Shown: piece after piece, positions 40,960 through 51,299 of the stretch | Layout of the letters: every line of letters starts with the position of its first letter | Numbering within the stretch: the stretch's first letter is position 1 | Assembly (NCBI GenBank): GCA_001940855.1 | Contig: MSGS01000062.1 | Span: 1 to 64,000, forward strand | Length of the DNA stretch: 64,000 nt | Direction: 5' to 3' | Origin: Christensenellaceae bacterium Phil1 | GTDB lineage: Bacteria > Bacillota > Clostridia > Christensenellales > CAG-138 | Translations under genes and position numbers: made by a program | The notes under the pieces: generated by a model | The model's input: only the letters and a program-made list of their open reading frames with translations | What the model was told of the DNA's origin: nothing | The model's database searches: none

Positions 40960-40988
40960 TTCAAAACGGAAAAATAGTGTGCTATAAT
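40960..40988 (+). promoter_or_regulatory. putative promoter for yicC
   Basis: TTCAAA - 17 nt - TATAAT. Confidence 0.5.
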
Positions 40989-41020
40989 ATCCAAGTTATA
41001 GCATCCAAGGAGGCTTATAT

Positions 41021-41902
41021 ATGGTAAGCAGCATGACGGGCTTTGGGCGCGGTAGGGCCGCGCAGGACGGAAGAGAGATGACTGTGGAGCTTAAAAGCGT
41101 TAACCACAGATATCTTGACCTTTCCTTCCGTATGCCAAGGCACATTTCTTTTGCGGAGGATACGCTGCGCACGGCGCTGAACGACAGCCTTTCGCGCGGG
41201 CACGTTGACGTTTATGTCAATTACAGGAATACCCGCAGCGATGCCAAAGAGGTGCGCATAGATACGGCGCTGCTCGGCGCGTATCTTAAATCCGTAAAGG
41301 CGGCGGCAGCGGAATTGAGGGAAGAAAACGACATGACCCTTTCAAACGCGCTCAGGCTGCCGGACGTGACGGACATTGTTGAGGCAGACGAGGATGACGA
41401 GGCCGTGAAAGCGCTTACCAAAGAAGCCGTAGATAAAGCCATTGCGGAATTGATAACCGCGCGGCGCGGAGAGGGCGAAAGGCTGGCGAATGACCTTACG
41501 GAAAGGCTTGCAACGGTGGACGAACTGCGCGGCAAGATAGAAACGCGCGCGCCGATGGTTGTTGAAGAATACCGCATAAAGCTTAACGAGCGAATAGAGG
41601 CAATGCTCGGCGGCACGGCGGAGGTGGACGCGCAGCGCCTTGCAACGGAGGTCGCGCTGTTTGCCGACAAGGCAAGCATAGATGAAGAACTGGTCAGGCT
41701 GAAGAGCCACACCGCTCAGGCGCGCGAACTGCTCAGCCAAAGCGAAGCGGCGGGCAGAAGGCTTGATTTCGTTGTGCAGGAGATGAATCGTGAATTTAAC
41801 ACAATAGGTTCAAAGGCTAACGATGCCGAAATAGCAAGGCTTGTTATACTGGGCAAGGCGGAGCTTGAAAAGATCCGCGAGCAGGTTCAGAATATAGAAT
41901 AA
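41021..41902 (+). CDS. YicC family protein
   Basis: MVSSMTGFGRGRAAQDGREMTVELKSVNHRYLDLSFRMPR. Confidence 0.93.
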   Translation: MVSSMTGFGRGRAAQDGREMTVELKSVNHRYLDLSFRMPRHISFAEDTLRTALNDSLSRGHVDVYVNYRNTRSDAKEVRIDTALLGAYLKSVKAAAAELREENDMTLSNALRLPDVTDIVEADEDDEAVKALTKEAVDKAIAELITARRGEGERLANDLTERLATVDELRGKIETRAPMVVEEYRIKLNERIEAMLGGTAEVDAQRLATEVALFADKASIDEELVRLKSHTAQARELLSQSEAAGRRLDFVVQEMNREFNTIGSKANDAEIARLVILGKAELEKIREQVQNIE

Positions 41903-41918
41903 CATCAGGAGCGATACT

Positions 41919-42530
41919 ATGAAAAATAAAGGCGAACTGTTCGTAATTTCAGGGCCTTCAGGCGTAGGCAAGGGCGTTATATGCAAGGCGCTTTTGCTTG
42001 CGGATGATAAAATACGCTTTTCCGTATCCGCAACAACGCGCGCACCGCGCCCGGGTGAAGAACACGGCGTTAGCTATTTCTTCGTTACGCGCGAAGAGTT
42101 TGAAGGCATGATACAGCGCAACGAGCTGCTTGAATACATGGACGTGTTCGGAATGAACTATTACGGCACGCCAAAGGCATATATTGAAAAGCTTACGTCC
42201 GAAGGCATAGATGTTATATTGGATATTGACGTTAACGGCGCAAAAAACGTGAAAAAGCAGCGGCCCGAAGCCGTGAGCATATTCATACTGCCGCCATCCA
42301 TGCAAGCGCTGCATAGCCGCCTTGTCGGCCGCGGCACGGAAACGCCGGAAGCCGTTGAAAAACGCTTTGGCAAGGCCAAGGAAGAAATATCCCATGCGAA
42401 TGAATATGACTATATTGTTGTGAACGATTCGCTGGATACCGCCATTGCGGACGTTGCAAGCATAATCAGAGCCGAAAGGCTTAGATCCAAAAAGAACGAT
42501 ACGGTTGAAGAATTATTGAAGGAGGAATAA
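41919..42530 (+). CDS. gmk: guanylate kinase
   Basis: GELFVISGPSGVGKGVICKALL; SVSATTRAPRPGEEHGVSYFFVTREEFE. Confidence 0.96.
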   Translation: MKNKGELFVISGPSGVGKGVICKALLLADDKIRFSVSATTRAPRPGEEHGVSYFFVTREEFEGMIQRNELLEYMDVFGMNYYGTPKAYIEKLTSEGIDVILDIDVNGAKNVKKQRPEAVSIFILPPSMQALHSRLVGRGTETPEAVEKRFGKAKEEISHANEYDYIVVNDSLDTAIADVASIIRAERLRSKKNDTVEELLKEE

Positions 42531-42535
42531 GCACC

Positions 42536-42730
42536 ATGATGAACAAACCGTCTATCATAGACCTTCAGAAAAAGGTAAAATGCCGCTATATGCTGGTTTC
42601 AATAGTGGCAAAGCGCGCGCGTCAGCTTGTTGGCCAGGATGAACTGCTCAACAATCAAAAGGCCGTTTCCTATGCGGTGAATGAGCTGAATAATGACGAA
42701 CTTGAAATAACTTATCCCGAAGAACAGTAA
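42536..42730 (+). CDS. rpoZ: RNA polymerase omega subunit
   Basis: KCRYMLVSIVAKRARQL...KAVSYAVNEL; follows gmk. Confidence 0.88.
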   Translation: MMNKPSIIDLQKKVKCRYMLVSIVAKRARQLVGQDELLNNQKAVSYAVNELNNDELEITYPEEQ

Positions 42731-42741
42731 AGCATTGCACT

Positions 42742-42771
42742 GAAAAGCGCCCGTAAAGCGAGCGCTTTTTT
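42742..42771. terminator. bidirectional terminator between rpoZ and glycerate kinase
   Basis: AAAAGCGC...GCGCTTTTTT between convergent genes. Confidence 0.65.
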
Positions 42772-42783
42772 GCTGTATGCGTT

Positions 42784-43908
42784 TCAGAGCTTCACGGCCT
42801 TTACGGCGCGGATAATGTTTTCCACGGTGGCTTCCATGTCTGACTTTGCGCGAAGCTTTATAAGTTTTCGCTCCATGGCCACACGGTTTATGCTGAATAT
42901 TGCGCTGACGCCAAGGTCGTATGCGCTTTCTATACCATCCGCAATGTCCCCAACAACGGCTATTGTGGGTACGCCGCATTTGCTTGCCCTCCGCGCAACG
43001 CCTATAACGGTTTTTCCGCGCATGCTTTGCGGGTCTATGCGCCCTTCTCCCGTCAGTACAAGGTCCGCGCCTGCGAGTATTGATTCAAAATCTATAATGT
43101 CAAGCAGGCCGTCTATGCCCATTTGCAGCGGGCAGTTGAAAAAAGCCATCATGCCGAAGCCCATGCCGCCCGCTGCACCGGCGGAAGGCATCGACGCAAG
43201 CTTCGCTTTGCCGGATACTTCGGAAAGGTGCTTTAATCCAGCGTCGAGCCGCGCTATCATGGCCACATTTGCGCCCTTCTGCGGGCCGAATACGTTCGCG
43301 GCACCCGTTTCACCAAGCAGAGGATTGTCAACGTCGCACATGGCGGATATGCTCACGCCGCTAAGCGCCGAATCAAGCCCGCTGTAATCAATGCTTGCTA
43401 TATCTTTAAGCGTTCTGCCTACGGGTATAAAGCTTTTGCCTGATTTATCATAAAATTTAATGCCTGCCGCGGCAGCTGCGCCGCAGCCGCCGTCGTTGGT
43501 TGCGCTGCCGCCAAGGCCGATTACTATGCGCCTTGCGCCGGAGCGGGCGGCGTTGCATATCAGCTCGCCAACGCCATAGGTCGTTGTGAGCTCCGGATTC
43601 TTTTTGCCGTATACCAGCGGAAGCCCCGCACAGGCTGACATTTCTATTACAGCTGTACCGTCATACGTTATGCCGTATGAACTGCTAAGCTTTTCAAAAT
43701 GCGGGCCGGTCACGGTAATCGCCTTTCGCTTGCCGCCGAGCGCGGAAAGAAACGCATCCACGCTGCCTTCTCCGCCGTCCGCAACGGGAACGGATATGAT
43801 TTTTGCATCGCTGTCTATTCTTTCTATTGCGTGCTGCATAATTTCGCATATTTCGCGCGATGTCATGGTTCCTTTGAATGAATCCGGAACCAGAACGTAT
43901 TTGGACAT
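42784..43908 (-). CDS. glycerate kinase
   Basis: KYVLVPDSFKGTMTSREICEIM; ADGGEGSVDAFLSALGG; IGLGGSATNDGGCGAAAAAG. Confidence 0.93.
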   Translation of the reverse strand: MSKYVLVPDSFKGTMTSREICEIMQHAIERIDSDAKIISVPVADGGEGSVDAFLSALGGKRKAITVTGPHFEKLSSSYGITYDGTAVIEMSACAGLPLVYGKKNPELTTTYGVGELICNAARSGARRIVIGLGGSATNDGGCGAAAAAGIKFYDKSGKSFIPVGRTLKDIASIDYSGLDSALSGVSISAMCDVDNPLLGETGAANVFGPQKGANVAMIARLDAGLKHLSEVSGKAKLASMPSAGAAGGMGFGMMAFFNCPLQMGIDGLLDIIDFESILAGADLVLTGEGRIDPQSMRGKTVIGVARRASKCGVPTIAVVGDIADGIESAYDLGVSAIFSINRVAMERKLIKLRAKSDMEATVENIIRAVKAVKL

Positions 43909-44048
43909 AAGCAAATCCCTCCTAAAACTATGTATATTATACCAAATAGCGGCTATACATACAAATCTGTCGTCATGTGAAGCGGACTATATTTTTCATG
44001 TATGGACAACGCGGCGGCAACGTGGTAACATATCGGTGGTAAAAAATA

Positions 44049-44175
44049 GGGCAGAGTAGGCTATCGTGCGTTAATCCCTTTTGAAAAAGGGTAGCAGTGC
44101 CGGCGGAACGGGGAGTTGTCCGCCGGACGAAAAACCGGAAAGGTTTGCGGTGCGGTGGTCGAATCCCGCTGCTGC
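44049..44175 (+). promoter_or_regulatory. tetrahydrofolate (THF) riboswitch upstream of folT
   Basis: GCAGAGTAG...GCGTTAA...CCGGCGGA-ACGGGGAGTTG-TCCGCCGG-ACGAA...GCGGTG, then P1 closing strand; precedes folate ECF S component. Confidence 0.82.
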
Positions 44176-44240
44176 ATATTGGAATAAACCTGCTTCCTCT
44201 ATGCGGTGATGTACGCTGAAAAAAAGAGGAGGTATTTTTT

Positions 44241-44786
44241 ATGCAGGCAAACAGGTTAACGAATCATCAAAAGATAGTGCGCCTTGTGGTGTGCGCAATG
44301 CTTACGGCACTCGGCGTGGTGCTGGGCGGGCTATTGAGTATACCGGCAATGCCGTTCGGATCATATACGCTTAAAATAGGCTTCGGCGTGCTGCCGGTTA
44401 TAATCGCCGGCGTGCTTTACGGACCGGGATACGGGGCGATAGTCGGCGCGCTGTGCGATCTGCTTCAGGCGCTCATTTTCCCCAAGGGCGCATATATGCC
44501 GTGGTTCACGGTTGTGGGCGCACTGTTCGGGCTAATACCCGGGCTGTTCTTCATTAAAAGGCAAACGCCCACGTTCCTTCGGATATTGCTTGCGGTTGCC
44601 GTTGGGCAAATCGTGGGCAGCGTTATATGCAATACGCTGCTTGTAATCTGGCTTTATGGTTCGCCGTGGCAAATAGTTTATGCGCGCATAATAAACCAGG
44701 CTGTTATGATACCGTTGTATTCTGCACTTGTATACCTTTGCATTAAGGTGATAGCCAAAACGAAGATGGGCAAAGCGTTGGTTTAA
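44241..44786 (+). CDS. folT: folate ECF transporter S component
   Basis: VRLVVCAMLTALGVVLGGLLSIPAMPFGSYTLKIGFGVLPVIIAGVLYGPGYGAIVGALCDLLQALIFPKGAYMPWFT. Confidence 0.85.
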   Translation: MQANRLTNHQKIVRLVVCAMLTALGVVLGGLLSIPAMPFGSYTLKIGFGVLPVIIAGVLYGPGYGAIVGALCDLLQALIFPKGAYMPWFTVVGALFGLIPGLFFIKRQTPTFLRILLAVAVGQIVGSVICNTLLVIWLYGSPWQIVYARIINQAVMIPLYSALVYLCIKVIAKTKMGKALV

Positions 44787-44840
44787 CGTTGGCAAAATAT
44801 GGCTATACTCTGTATACAAAATATACGGAGGTATGGTATT

Positions 44841-45026
44841 ATGTTAAGGCAAAATAAAAGCGCGCTGGATGAGGAGATAGCGTCTGCATTATATAAATGG
44901 CGCATGGCGGCCGCGTATTACGAAAGCGCAAAGGATGGCGACCTTATGGAATATGCCATATATGAGCTGGAGGCGGCAAAGCGCCGCTACACATATCTTC
45001 TCAGGCTAAAGCGAAACGGCGCGTGA
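44841..45026 (+). CDS. YaaL/DUF2508-like small protein
   Basis: 61 aa: MLRQNKSALDEEIASALYKWRMAAAYYESAKDGDLMEYAIYELEAAKRRYTYLLRLKRNGA; precedes bofA. Confidence 0.75.
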   Translation: MLRQNKSALDEEIASALYKWRMAAAYYESAKDGDLMEYAIYELEAAKRRYTYLLRLKRNGA

Positions 45027-45055
45027 CCGGGGCTATCCCCGGGGAAAGGGGAAAT

Positions 45056-45307
45056 ATGAGCGTTATAATTGCTCTGCTGTTGGGATTCGGCATACTGTGG
45101 CTTGCATGCAAGGTGCTGAAAGTATCGCTGAAGATATTCTGGAAACTGTTCGTTAATGCGCTTATAGGCGCCGCGATACTGCTTATAATCAATTTCTTCG
45201 GCACGGTAATAGGCATAAGCATCAGCATATCGTTCCTTTCGGCATTGATAGTTGGCATATTAGGCGTGCCGGGCGTTATAATACTGCTGCTGTTGCAGCT
45301 GTTCTAA
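45056..45307 (+). CDS. bofA: pro-sigma-K processing inhibitor BofA family
   Basis: IFWKLFVNALIGAAILLIINFFGTVIGISISISFLSALIVGILGVPGVIILLLLQLF. Confidence 0.9.
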   Translation: MSVIIALLLGFGILWLACKVLKVSLKIFWKLFVNALIGAAILLIINFFGTVIGISISISFLSALIVGILGVPGVIILLLLQLF

Positions 45308-45319
45308 AAGGCAAAATAT

Positions 45320-45352
45320 AAGGAGATGGGCTCTTGACCCGTCTCCTTTTTA
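45320..45352 (+). terminator. rho-independent terminator after bofA
   Basis: AAGGAGAtGGG...CCCgTCTCCTTTTTA. Confidence 0.7.
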
Positions 45353-45357
45353 ATATG

Positions 45358-46182
45358 TCACGGTGTTGCGAAGGATACCGCGTCCGGCGTGGCCGTAGGC
45401 TCCGGCGGGGGAGAATAGTCACCTATGCGCAGCGTGTCTCCGCTCAGTATCGCCTGCCGTTCGCCAAGGGCGAAGTATGCGCCGCCGCTTGAACCAACGT
45501 GCAGCACAGTATCGGATATATATTCGCTTGCGTATGACGTCCAGCCCGAATCATCGTGCATTATTCGGCCGCTCAGCTTTTCAACCGAAGAATCGGCGGG
45601 ATAGACTGCAAACTGAACGTATTTAGTATCGGTATTGAAATAACCGCTCAGAATATCGCCGTTGTCGTAAGTGAATTCAAAGTTATAGCCGCCGTCCGCC
45701 GCGTTCATTGTGCCGCTGCCGGATTCGGAGCCGCTTATGGTTGCGGAAAATACACCGCTTTGGGTGTAAGTCAGCCGGCCTATGCTTTGCGCCAATGTGG
45801 AAAGCACGCGGCTATGCGCCGAACACATTATGGACATTTCAAGTGCCTCGTTGCTTTCTATGCTGCTGAGCATATCGGCTATGGTTATAAGCGCAGAATC
45901 TGTTGCGGCGGAATAATCGTTGCAGAATGTCCAAAGTGGATTAAGCTCAAACGGAGTGGCTTCGGCTGTAGGCTCGGGCGTTTCACTTTGCTCTGCCGAC
46001 GGGGAAGGGGAAGGTACGGCCGCGGCCGATGGCGAAGGCAAGGCACTATGTGCGGCTGTTGCTGCGGGAGATGGCGCGGGCGACGCATTGCCAGATGCCG
46101 TACAGGCGCAAAAAACAGCCGCAATAATCAATGCGGCTGAAAAAACGCAGTATGCTTTTAATCTGTTTATGCTGCGCATCAT
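45358..46182 (-). CDS. lipoprotein with Pro/Ser/Ala-rich linker, function unknown
   Basis: Lipobox VFCAC; SPAPSPAATAAHSALPSPSAAAVPSPSPS linker. Confidence 0.65.
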   Translation of the reverse strand: MMRSINRLKAYCVFSAALIIAAVFCACTASGNASPAPSPAATAAHSALPSPSAAAVPSPSPSAEQSETPEPTAEATPFELNPLWTFCNDYSAATDSALITIADMLSSIESNEALEMSIMCSAHSRVLSTLAQSIGRLTYTQSGVFSATISGSESGSGTMNAADGGYNFEFTYDNGDILSGYFNTDTKYVQFAVYPADSSVEKLSGRIMHDDSGWTSYASEYISDTVLHVGSSGGAYFALGERQAILSGDTLRIGDYSPPPEPTATPDAVSFATP

Positions 46183-47304
46183 TTCTCCTTTGTGCTTTTG
46201 CTGTTGTTATAGCTTTCAAGCAGGGAAGCAATATCAAAATCTCCGCTTTCGATCATGGCTGCGTATTGATTTATGCCGCGGTATACGCCGAATGCGCATG
46301 CATCTTGATACGCTGCGCGGTTAAGGCGAATATCGTCCGCCTCGTTTGAAAGGCAGCCCATCTCGATAGCTATAACAGGTGAATCGGAATAATTGAAGCC
46401 GGTCTGGTCGCTCAGGCTTACTATGCCGAGCGGCTGAGCGCCGGTAAACGTACAAAACTCTTTTATAACAGCCGTGGCAAGCGCAAGGCTTTTTACATAC
46501 ATGCCGTTATCGGCAGGAATGGAGGCTTCCTTCACTTCGCGGGTGGTTATATCGCGGCTCATGCTCCTCGGCTTGGCGGGGGAAGAGAGCGTGTTGTTGA
46601 AAAGCATACCTTCGGACGGTATGAGTACCGTGCAGCCGGATGTATTGGCATCCTGCGCGCTTTCGCAATGCAGCCTTATCCAGAAATCCACATTGGCTTC
46701 GTTCATTATTTCCGCGCGTTCGCTGTTGCTTATGGAAACATCCGCATCGGTACGGCTCATTATAACATTTGCGCCGCTAAGACGCAGAAGCCCTGCAAGC
46801 TTATTGGCTATTATCAAATTTATGGTGTGTTCGCCGATGCCGCTCTTTACGCCGACGGAACCGGAGGATTGCTTTACCTTTGAAAGGAGAGAGCCGGGCG
46901 CGATGGGTTCAAGTTCATCGTCCGCAATAAGCTGATGACCGGGGTCTATTCCTATTGTAAGGCCGCTTAAATCATCGGAAGAAAAATCGTATTCTTCCAT
47001 GGCCTCGTCCATATCAAAGCGTATACCTACGCCATATTCGCTGCTTACGGAAGCGGAGAGCATGTCCTTAAGTTTGGTGGTCATGTCGGAGCCTATGCCG
47101 TTGAAATACGCATTATCTGCATGGCCATAGTAATCCACGCCTACGCCGGCAGCGTACTCGGTTTCGCTTTCCGCATCGGGAACGGAGGGAAGCGTATCAT
47201 CGCTTTTATCGTTAGGCGCGGCAAGGCATAATGCGCTTGTAAACATGAACGCAAGCGAAAGCCCGGCAGCCACCAGCTGCTTTACCATACGGCTTAACAT
47301 AAAC
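46179..47304 (-). CDS. N-acetylmuramoyl-L-alanine amidase (Amidase_3)
   Basis: LTIGIDPGHQ; GEHTINLIIANKLAGLLRLSGANVIMSRTDADVSISNSERAEIMNEANVDFWIRLHC; VIAIEMGCLSNEADD; start assigned to MLSRMVKQ. Confidence 0.88.
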
Positions 47305-47412
47305 GGCACACATCTCCTTTCCCTAACATCAATATGGGCAGCACACAACTGCCCATATATGAATTTTACCATTTTGTCGGCATTTTGCAATATTTTTGTA
47401 ATGCTCTAAATG

Positions 47413-49845
47413 TTAATTTTGTATGTCCACGCGCGTGAAGGTAAGTTTATCATCGATAACTTCCATCTTCACCGTGTCGCCTATTGTTATTTTGCCTGAA
47501 AGTATCTCCTCGCTCAGCGCATCCTCCACCCGCTGCTGTATCGCGCGGCGCAGCGGGCGTGCGCCGTATTCGGGATCGAACCCTTCGCTGCTTATAAGCC
47601 GCGCCGCGTCGTCGGTAACTATCAGCTCAATATTTCGCTCCTTCAGCCGCGCCGCAACGCTCTTCAGCATCAGCTTGGCTATGGCAAGCGTCTGCTCCTG
47701 CTCAAGCGGGGCAAACAAAACGATTTCATCCACCCTGTTCAAAAACTCCGGCTTGAATGTGCGCTTCAGCTCGTTCATCATGGTTTCGCGCGTGCGTTCG
47801 GCCTGCATGGCCTTTCTATCCGCACCGAAGCCGAGCACGCTTGCCTTGGCTGCGCTTTGCGCGCCGGCGTTGCTGGTCATTATTATTACCGTGTTTCTGA
47901 AATCTACGCTCCTGCCGCCTGAATCGGTCAGCCTGCCGTCCTCAAGCACCTGAAGCAGTATGTTGAAAACATCAGCATGCGCCTTTTCGATTTCGTCAAA
48001 AAGTATTACGCAGTACGGCTTACGCCTTACGCGCTCGGTAAGCTGACCGCCTTCGCCGTATCCAACGTAGCCCGGAGGGGAACCGATAAGCTTGCTTACG
48101 CTGTGCGGTTCCATATATTCGCTCATGTCCAGCCGTATTATTGCGGATTCGTCGCTGAACAGTGCCGATGAAAGCGCGCGTGCCAGCTCCGTTTTGCCAA
48201 CGCCCGTAGGCCCTAAGAATATGAAGGAACCTATCGGGCGGGAGGGGTCTTTGAGTCCTGCCCTTGCGCGGCGTATGGCGCGGGAGACTGCGCTTACCGC
48301 CTCGTCCTGGCCTATTATGCGCTCGTGCAGGCGCTGCTCAAGGTGCAGCAGCTTGTCCGTTTCGCTCTGGCTCAGTTCGCTTACCGGTATGCCGGTCCAT
48401 GCGTTAACAACTTCTGCAATATCTTCCGCCGTAACGGTGCAGCGGTTATCCTCGCGCTCCTTTTCCCAGTCAGCTTTTATCGATTCCATGCTCGCACGCA
48501 GTTCCATCTCCTCGTCGCGCACGGCGGCGGCCGTTTCGTAATCCTGCCGGCTTACGGCTTCCTCTTTTTGCTTCAGCAGCGTTTCAAGCTTTGCCCTCAG
48601 CTTTTTCATGTCCGGCGGGGCGTTATATACCCTAAGCCTTACGCGGCTTGCGGCCTCGTCCATCAGATCTATCGCTTTATCGGGCAGAAATCTGTCGGAT
48701 ATATAACGCCAGCTAAGCTCCACCGCCGCATGCACGGCTTCGTCCGTTATGTGCGCCTTGTGATGCGCTTCATAGCGTTCCCTAAGCCCAAGCAGTATCT
48801 CCTCAGCTTCCTCTTTGGAAGGTTCGCCAACGGTTACGGGCTGGAATCGCCGCGCAAGCGCCGCGTCCTTTTCAATATGCTTGCGGTATTCGTCCAGGCT
48901 TGTTGCGCCTATTATCTGTATCTCACCGCGGGCAAGCGCTGGCTTTAATATGTTCGCCGCATCCACGCTGCCTTCGCTTGCACCCGCACCTACTATCGTG
49001 TGCAGTTCGTCTATGAACAGTATCGTATGCGCGTCCGCACGGAGTTCGGCTATGGCGTTGTTTATGCGTTCCTCAAATTCGCCGCGGTATTTTGTGCCGG
49101 CTATCATGCTGGCAAGGTCAAGCGTAACTATGCGCTTGTCCCTGAGCAGCTCCGGTATTTTGCCGGAGGCTATCTTTTGCGCAAGGCCTTCTATTATGGC
49201 GCTTTTACCTACGCCCGGGTCGCCTATCAGCACGGGGTTATTCTTCGTGCGGCGGGAAAGTATTTGTATAACGCGCTCTATTTCCTTTTCGCGCCCTATG
49301 AGCGGGTCAAGCTCTCCGTCCCGCGCAAGGCCGGTAAGGTCGCGCCCGTATTGATCCAGCACCGGCGTGCCGCTGCTTTCGTTGGTAACGCCAGCGCCTT
49401 GCGCGCCCTGTTCGCTTTGGCCGGAAAGGAAAGCCCTAAGCGTTGCTATATCCGCGCCAAGGTCTTCAAGTATCCTTACGGCGACGGAATCGCGCTCACG
49501 GAGTATTGCAAGCAATATATGCTCGGTTGAAATATAGCTTGCTTTCATTGCCTTAGCCTCGTACAGGCTTAGCTCAAGTATCTTTTTTGTGCGCGGGGTA
49601 TAGCCGAAACTATCGGTAAAATGATAGTCTCCCGGGCCGACAAGCTGCTCGCTGCGTTCAAGCACGCCGTCCGCCGTGATATTGAACGCCGCAAGCGCGC
49701 GTGCTGCCGCGCCTTCGCCTTCGTTTATAAGTCCCAGCAGGAGATGCTCGCTGCCAACATAGTTATGTCCCATGCTGCGCGCCGCATCCTGCGCCAATGC
49801 CAGCGCCTTTTTTGCGCCTTCGCTGCATCTATCGGAAAAAGCCAT
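47413..49845 (-). CDS. clpC: ATP-dependent Clp protease ATP-binding subunit ClpC
   Basis: Clp N repeats, two AAA modules ([32 protein letters not shown]), UVR-like linker. Confidence 0.96.
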   Translation of the reverse strand: MAFSDRCSEGAKKALALAQDAARSMGHNYVGSEHLLLGLINEGEGAAARALAAFNITADGVLERSEQLVGPGDYHFTDSFGYTPRTKKILELSLYEAKAMKASYISTEHILLAILRERDSVAVRILEDLGADIATLRAFLSGQSEQGAQGAGVTNESSGTPVLDQYGRDLTGLARDGELDPLIGREKEIERVIQILSRRTKNNPVLIGDPGVGKSAIIEGLAQKIASGKIPELLRDKRIVTLDLASMIAGTKYRGEFEERINNAIAELRADAHTILFIDELHTIVGAGASEGSVDAANILKPALARGEIQIIGATSLDEYRKHIEKDAALARRFQPVTVGEPSKEEAEEILLGLRERYEAHHKAHITDEAVHAAVELSWRYISDRFLPDKAIDLMDEAASRVRLRVYNAPPDMKKLRAKLETLLKQKEEAVSRQDYETAAAVRDEEMELRASMESIKADWEKEREDNRCTVTAEDIAEVVNAWTGIPVSELSQSETDKLLHLEQRLHERIIGQDEAVSAVSRAIRRARAGLKDPSRPIGSFIFLGPTGVGKTELARALSSALFSDESAIIRLDMSEYMEPHSVSKLIGSPPGYVGYGEGGQLTERVRRKPYCVILFDEIEKAHADVFNILLQVLEDGRLTDSGGRSVDFRNTVIIMTSNAGAQSAAKASVLGFGADRKAMQAERTRETMMNELKRTFKPEFLNRVDEIVLFAPLEQEQTLAIAKLMLKSVAARLKERNIELIVTDDAARLISSEGFDPEYGARPLRRAIQQRVEDALSEEILSGKITIGDTVKMEVIDDKLTFTRVDIQN

Positions 49846-50076
49846 TATATCAGCTCCTTTATGCCTTAAATGTGCCGGATATTATTCCGACCCAAGCTTA
49901 TTTTAGACTAAAACGCCATCTCTATCAATCATATAATATTAAATTGTGGTGAAAGTTGTATGTCTGTGGTATTATTTATATATATGCGCTTTGTCCATGC
50001 GCGCGCATATGACATATTATGTATGTAAGGAGGGGCGCATAAGCGCCCGCCTATACTACGAAACGGAAGTGAAACC

Positions 50077-51216
50077 ATGATATATTTAGACAACAGCGCA
50101 ACAACGCGCACGCTGGACATAGCTGCGGATACCGCGGCACAATATATGAAGGCGGACTTTTTCAACCCCGCGGCTGCATATTCGGCAGCGGTAGAGGTGG
50201 AAAGGAACATTAATTCTGCCAGGGCAAGGCTGGCTAATGCCATACATGCCCAAAGCGATGAGATAATATACACCTCCGGCGGAACGGAGAGCAATAATAC
50301 TGCCATATTCGGCGCCCTTAGGGCGCGGCGCGGCGGCGGGCGGATAATAGTCGGCGCTACCGAGCATCCGTCCGTATACGAGGCGGCGATGAGCATGAAG
50401 GGGCCGTATGTTATAAACGAAGCCCGCGTGGATAAAACCGGCGCATACGACGTGAACATGCTTGCGCAGAGCATAGCCAACGACGTTGCGTTCGTATCCG
50501 TTATGCAGGTGAATAACGAAACCGGCGCGATAAACGACATACCCGCGATATATAAGGCAGTTAAGCAGCGCGCGCCAATGGCGATAATGCACGTTGACGG
50601 AGTGCAGGGATTTTTGAAAGTGCCGTTTGACGCGCGGTATTGCGACATGTATTCTATAAGCGGGCATAAATTCCATGCTCCAAAGGGCGTGGGTGCGCTT
50701 TACGTTAAGCGCGGCACGCGCTTCGCGGGCGGCCAAATAGGCGGCGGGCAGGAGCGCAATCTGCGTTCCGGCACAACGAACACCCCGGGCATAATGGGCA
50801 TGGACGCGGCGATAGGATACTATGCCGAAAACATAGACAATATCCGCCAAAGGCTGATGAACATGAAGCTTAGGCTGGCAAGCAACCTGACGAGCATAAG
50901 CGATACGTTTATAAACGGCCCTGCGCCCGAGCTTGGCGCGCCGCACATATTGAACGTATCTTTCCTTGGCGTAAGGGGAGAGGTGCTGCTGCACGCGCTG
51001 GAGGAAAAGGGAATATATGTTTCCACGGGCTCCGCCTGCTCCGCGCACAAAAAGGGCAAAAACCGCATACTCAACGCCATGGGCGTGGTTGGGGACAGGC
51101 AGGAAGGTGCGATACGCTTCAGCCTGAGCATGTTCAACACCATTGAGGAAATGGACATTGCGGCCGAAGAAATAGCCGCGCAGCTCGCTTTCCTAAGAAG
51201 GTTCAAAAGAAGATAA
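50077..51216 (+). CDS. cysteine desulfurase (NifS/IscS family)
   Basis: MIYLDNSATTRT; SGHKFHAPKGVGALYVKRG; STGSACSAHKKGKNRIL. Confidence 0.95.
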   Translation: MIYLDNSATTRTLDIAADTAAQYMKADFFNPAAAYSAAVEVERNINSARARLANAIHAQSDEIIYTSGGTESNNTAIFGALRARRGGGRIIVGATEHPSVYEAAMSMKGPYVINEARVDKTGAYDVNMLAQSIANDVAFVSVMQVNNETGAINDIPAIYKAVKQRAPMAIMHVDGVQGFLKVPFDARYCDMYSISGHKFHAPKGVGALYVKRGTRFAGGQIGGGQERNLRSGTTNTPGIMGMDAAIGYYAENIDNIRQRLMNMKLRLASNLTSISDTFINGPAPELGAPHILNVSFLGVRGEVLLHALEEKGIYVSTGSACSAHKKGKNRILNAMGVVGDRQEGAIRFSLSMFNTIEEMDIAAEEIAAQLAFLRRFKRR

Positions 51217-51299
51217 AACCGACGCAATGCATCCGGCGGGAGCATATCCCGCCGGGATATATAAGCGAAACAACTTACTTGATATACGGAGGATGAAAA

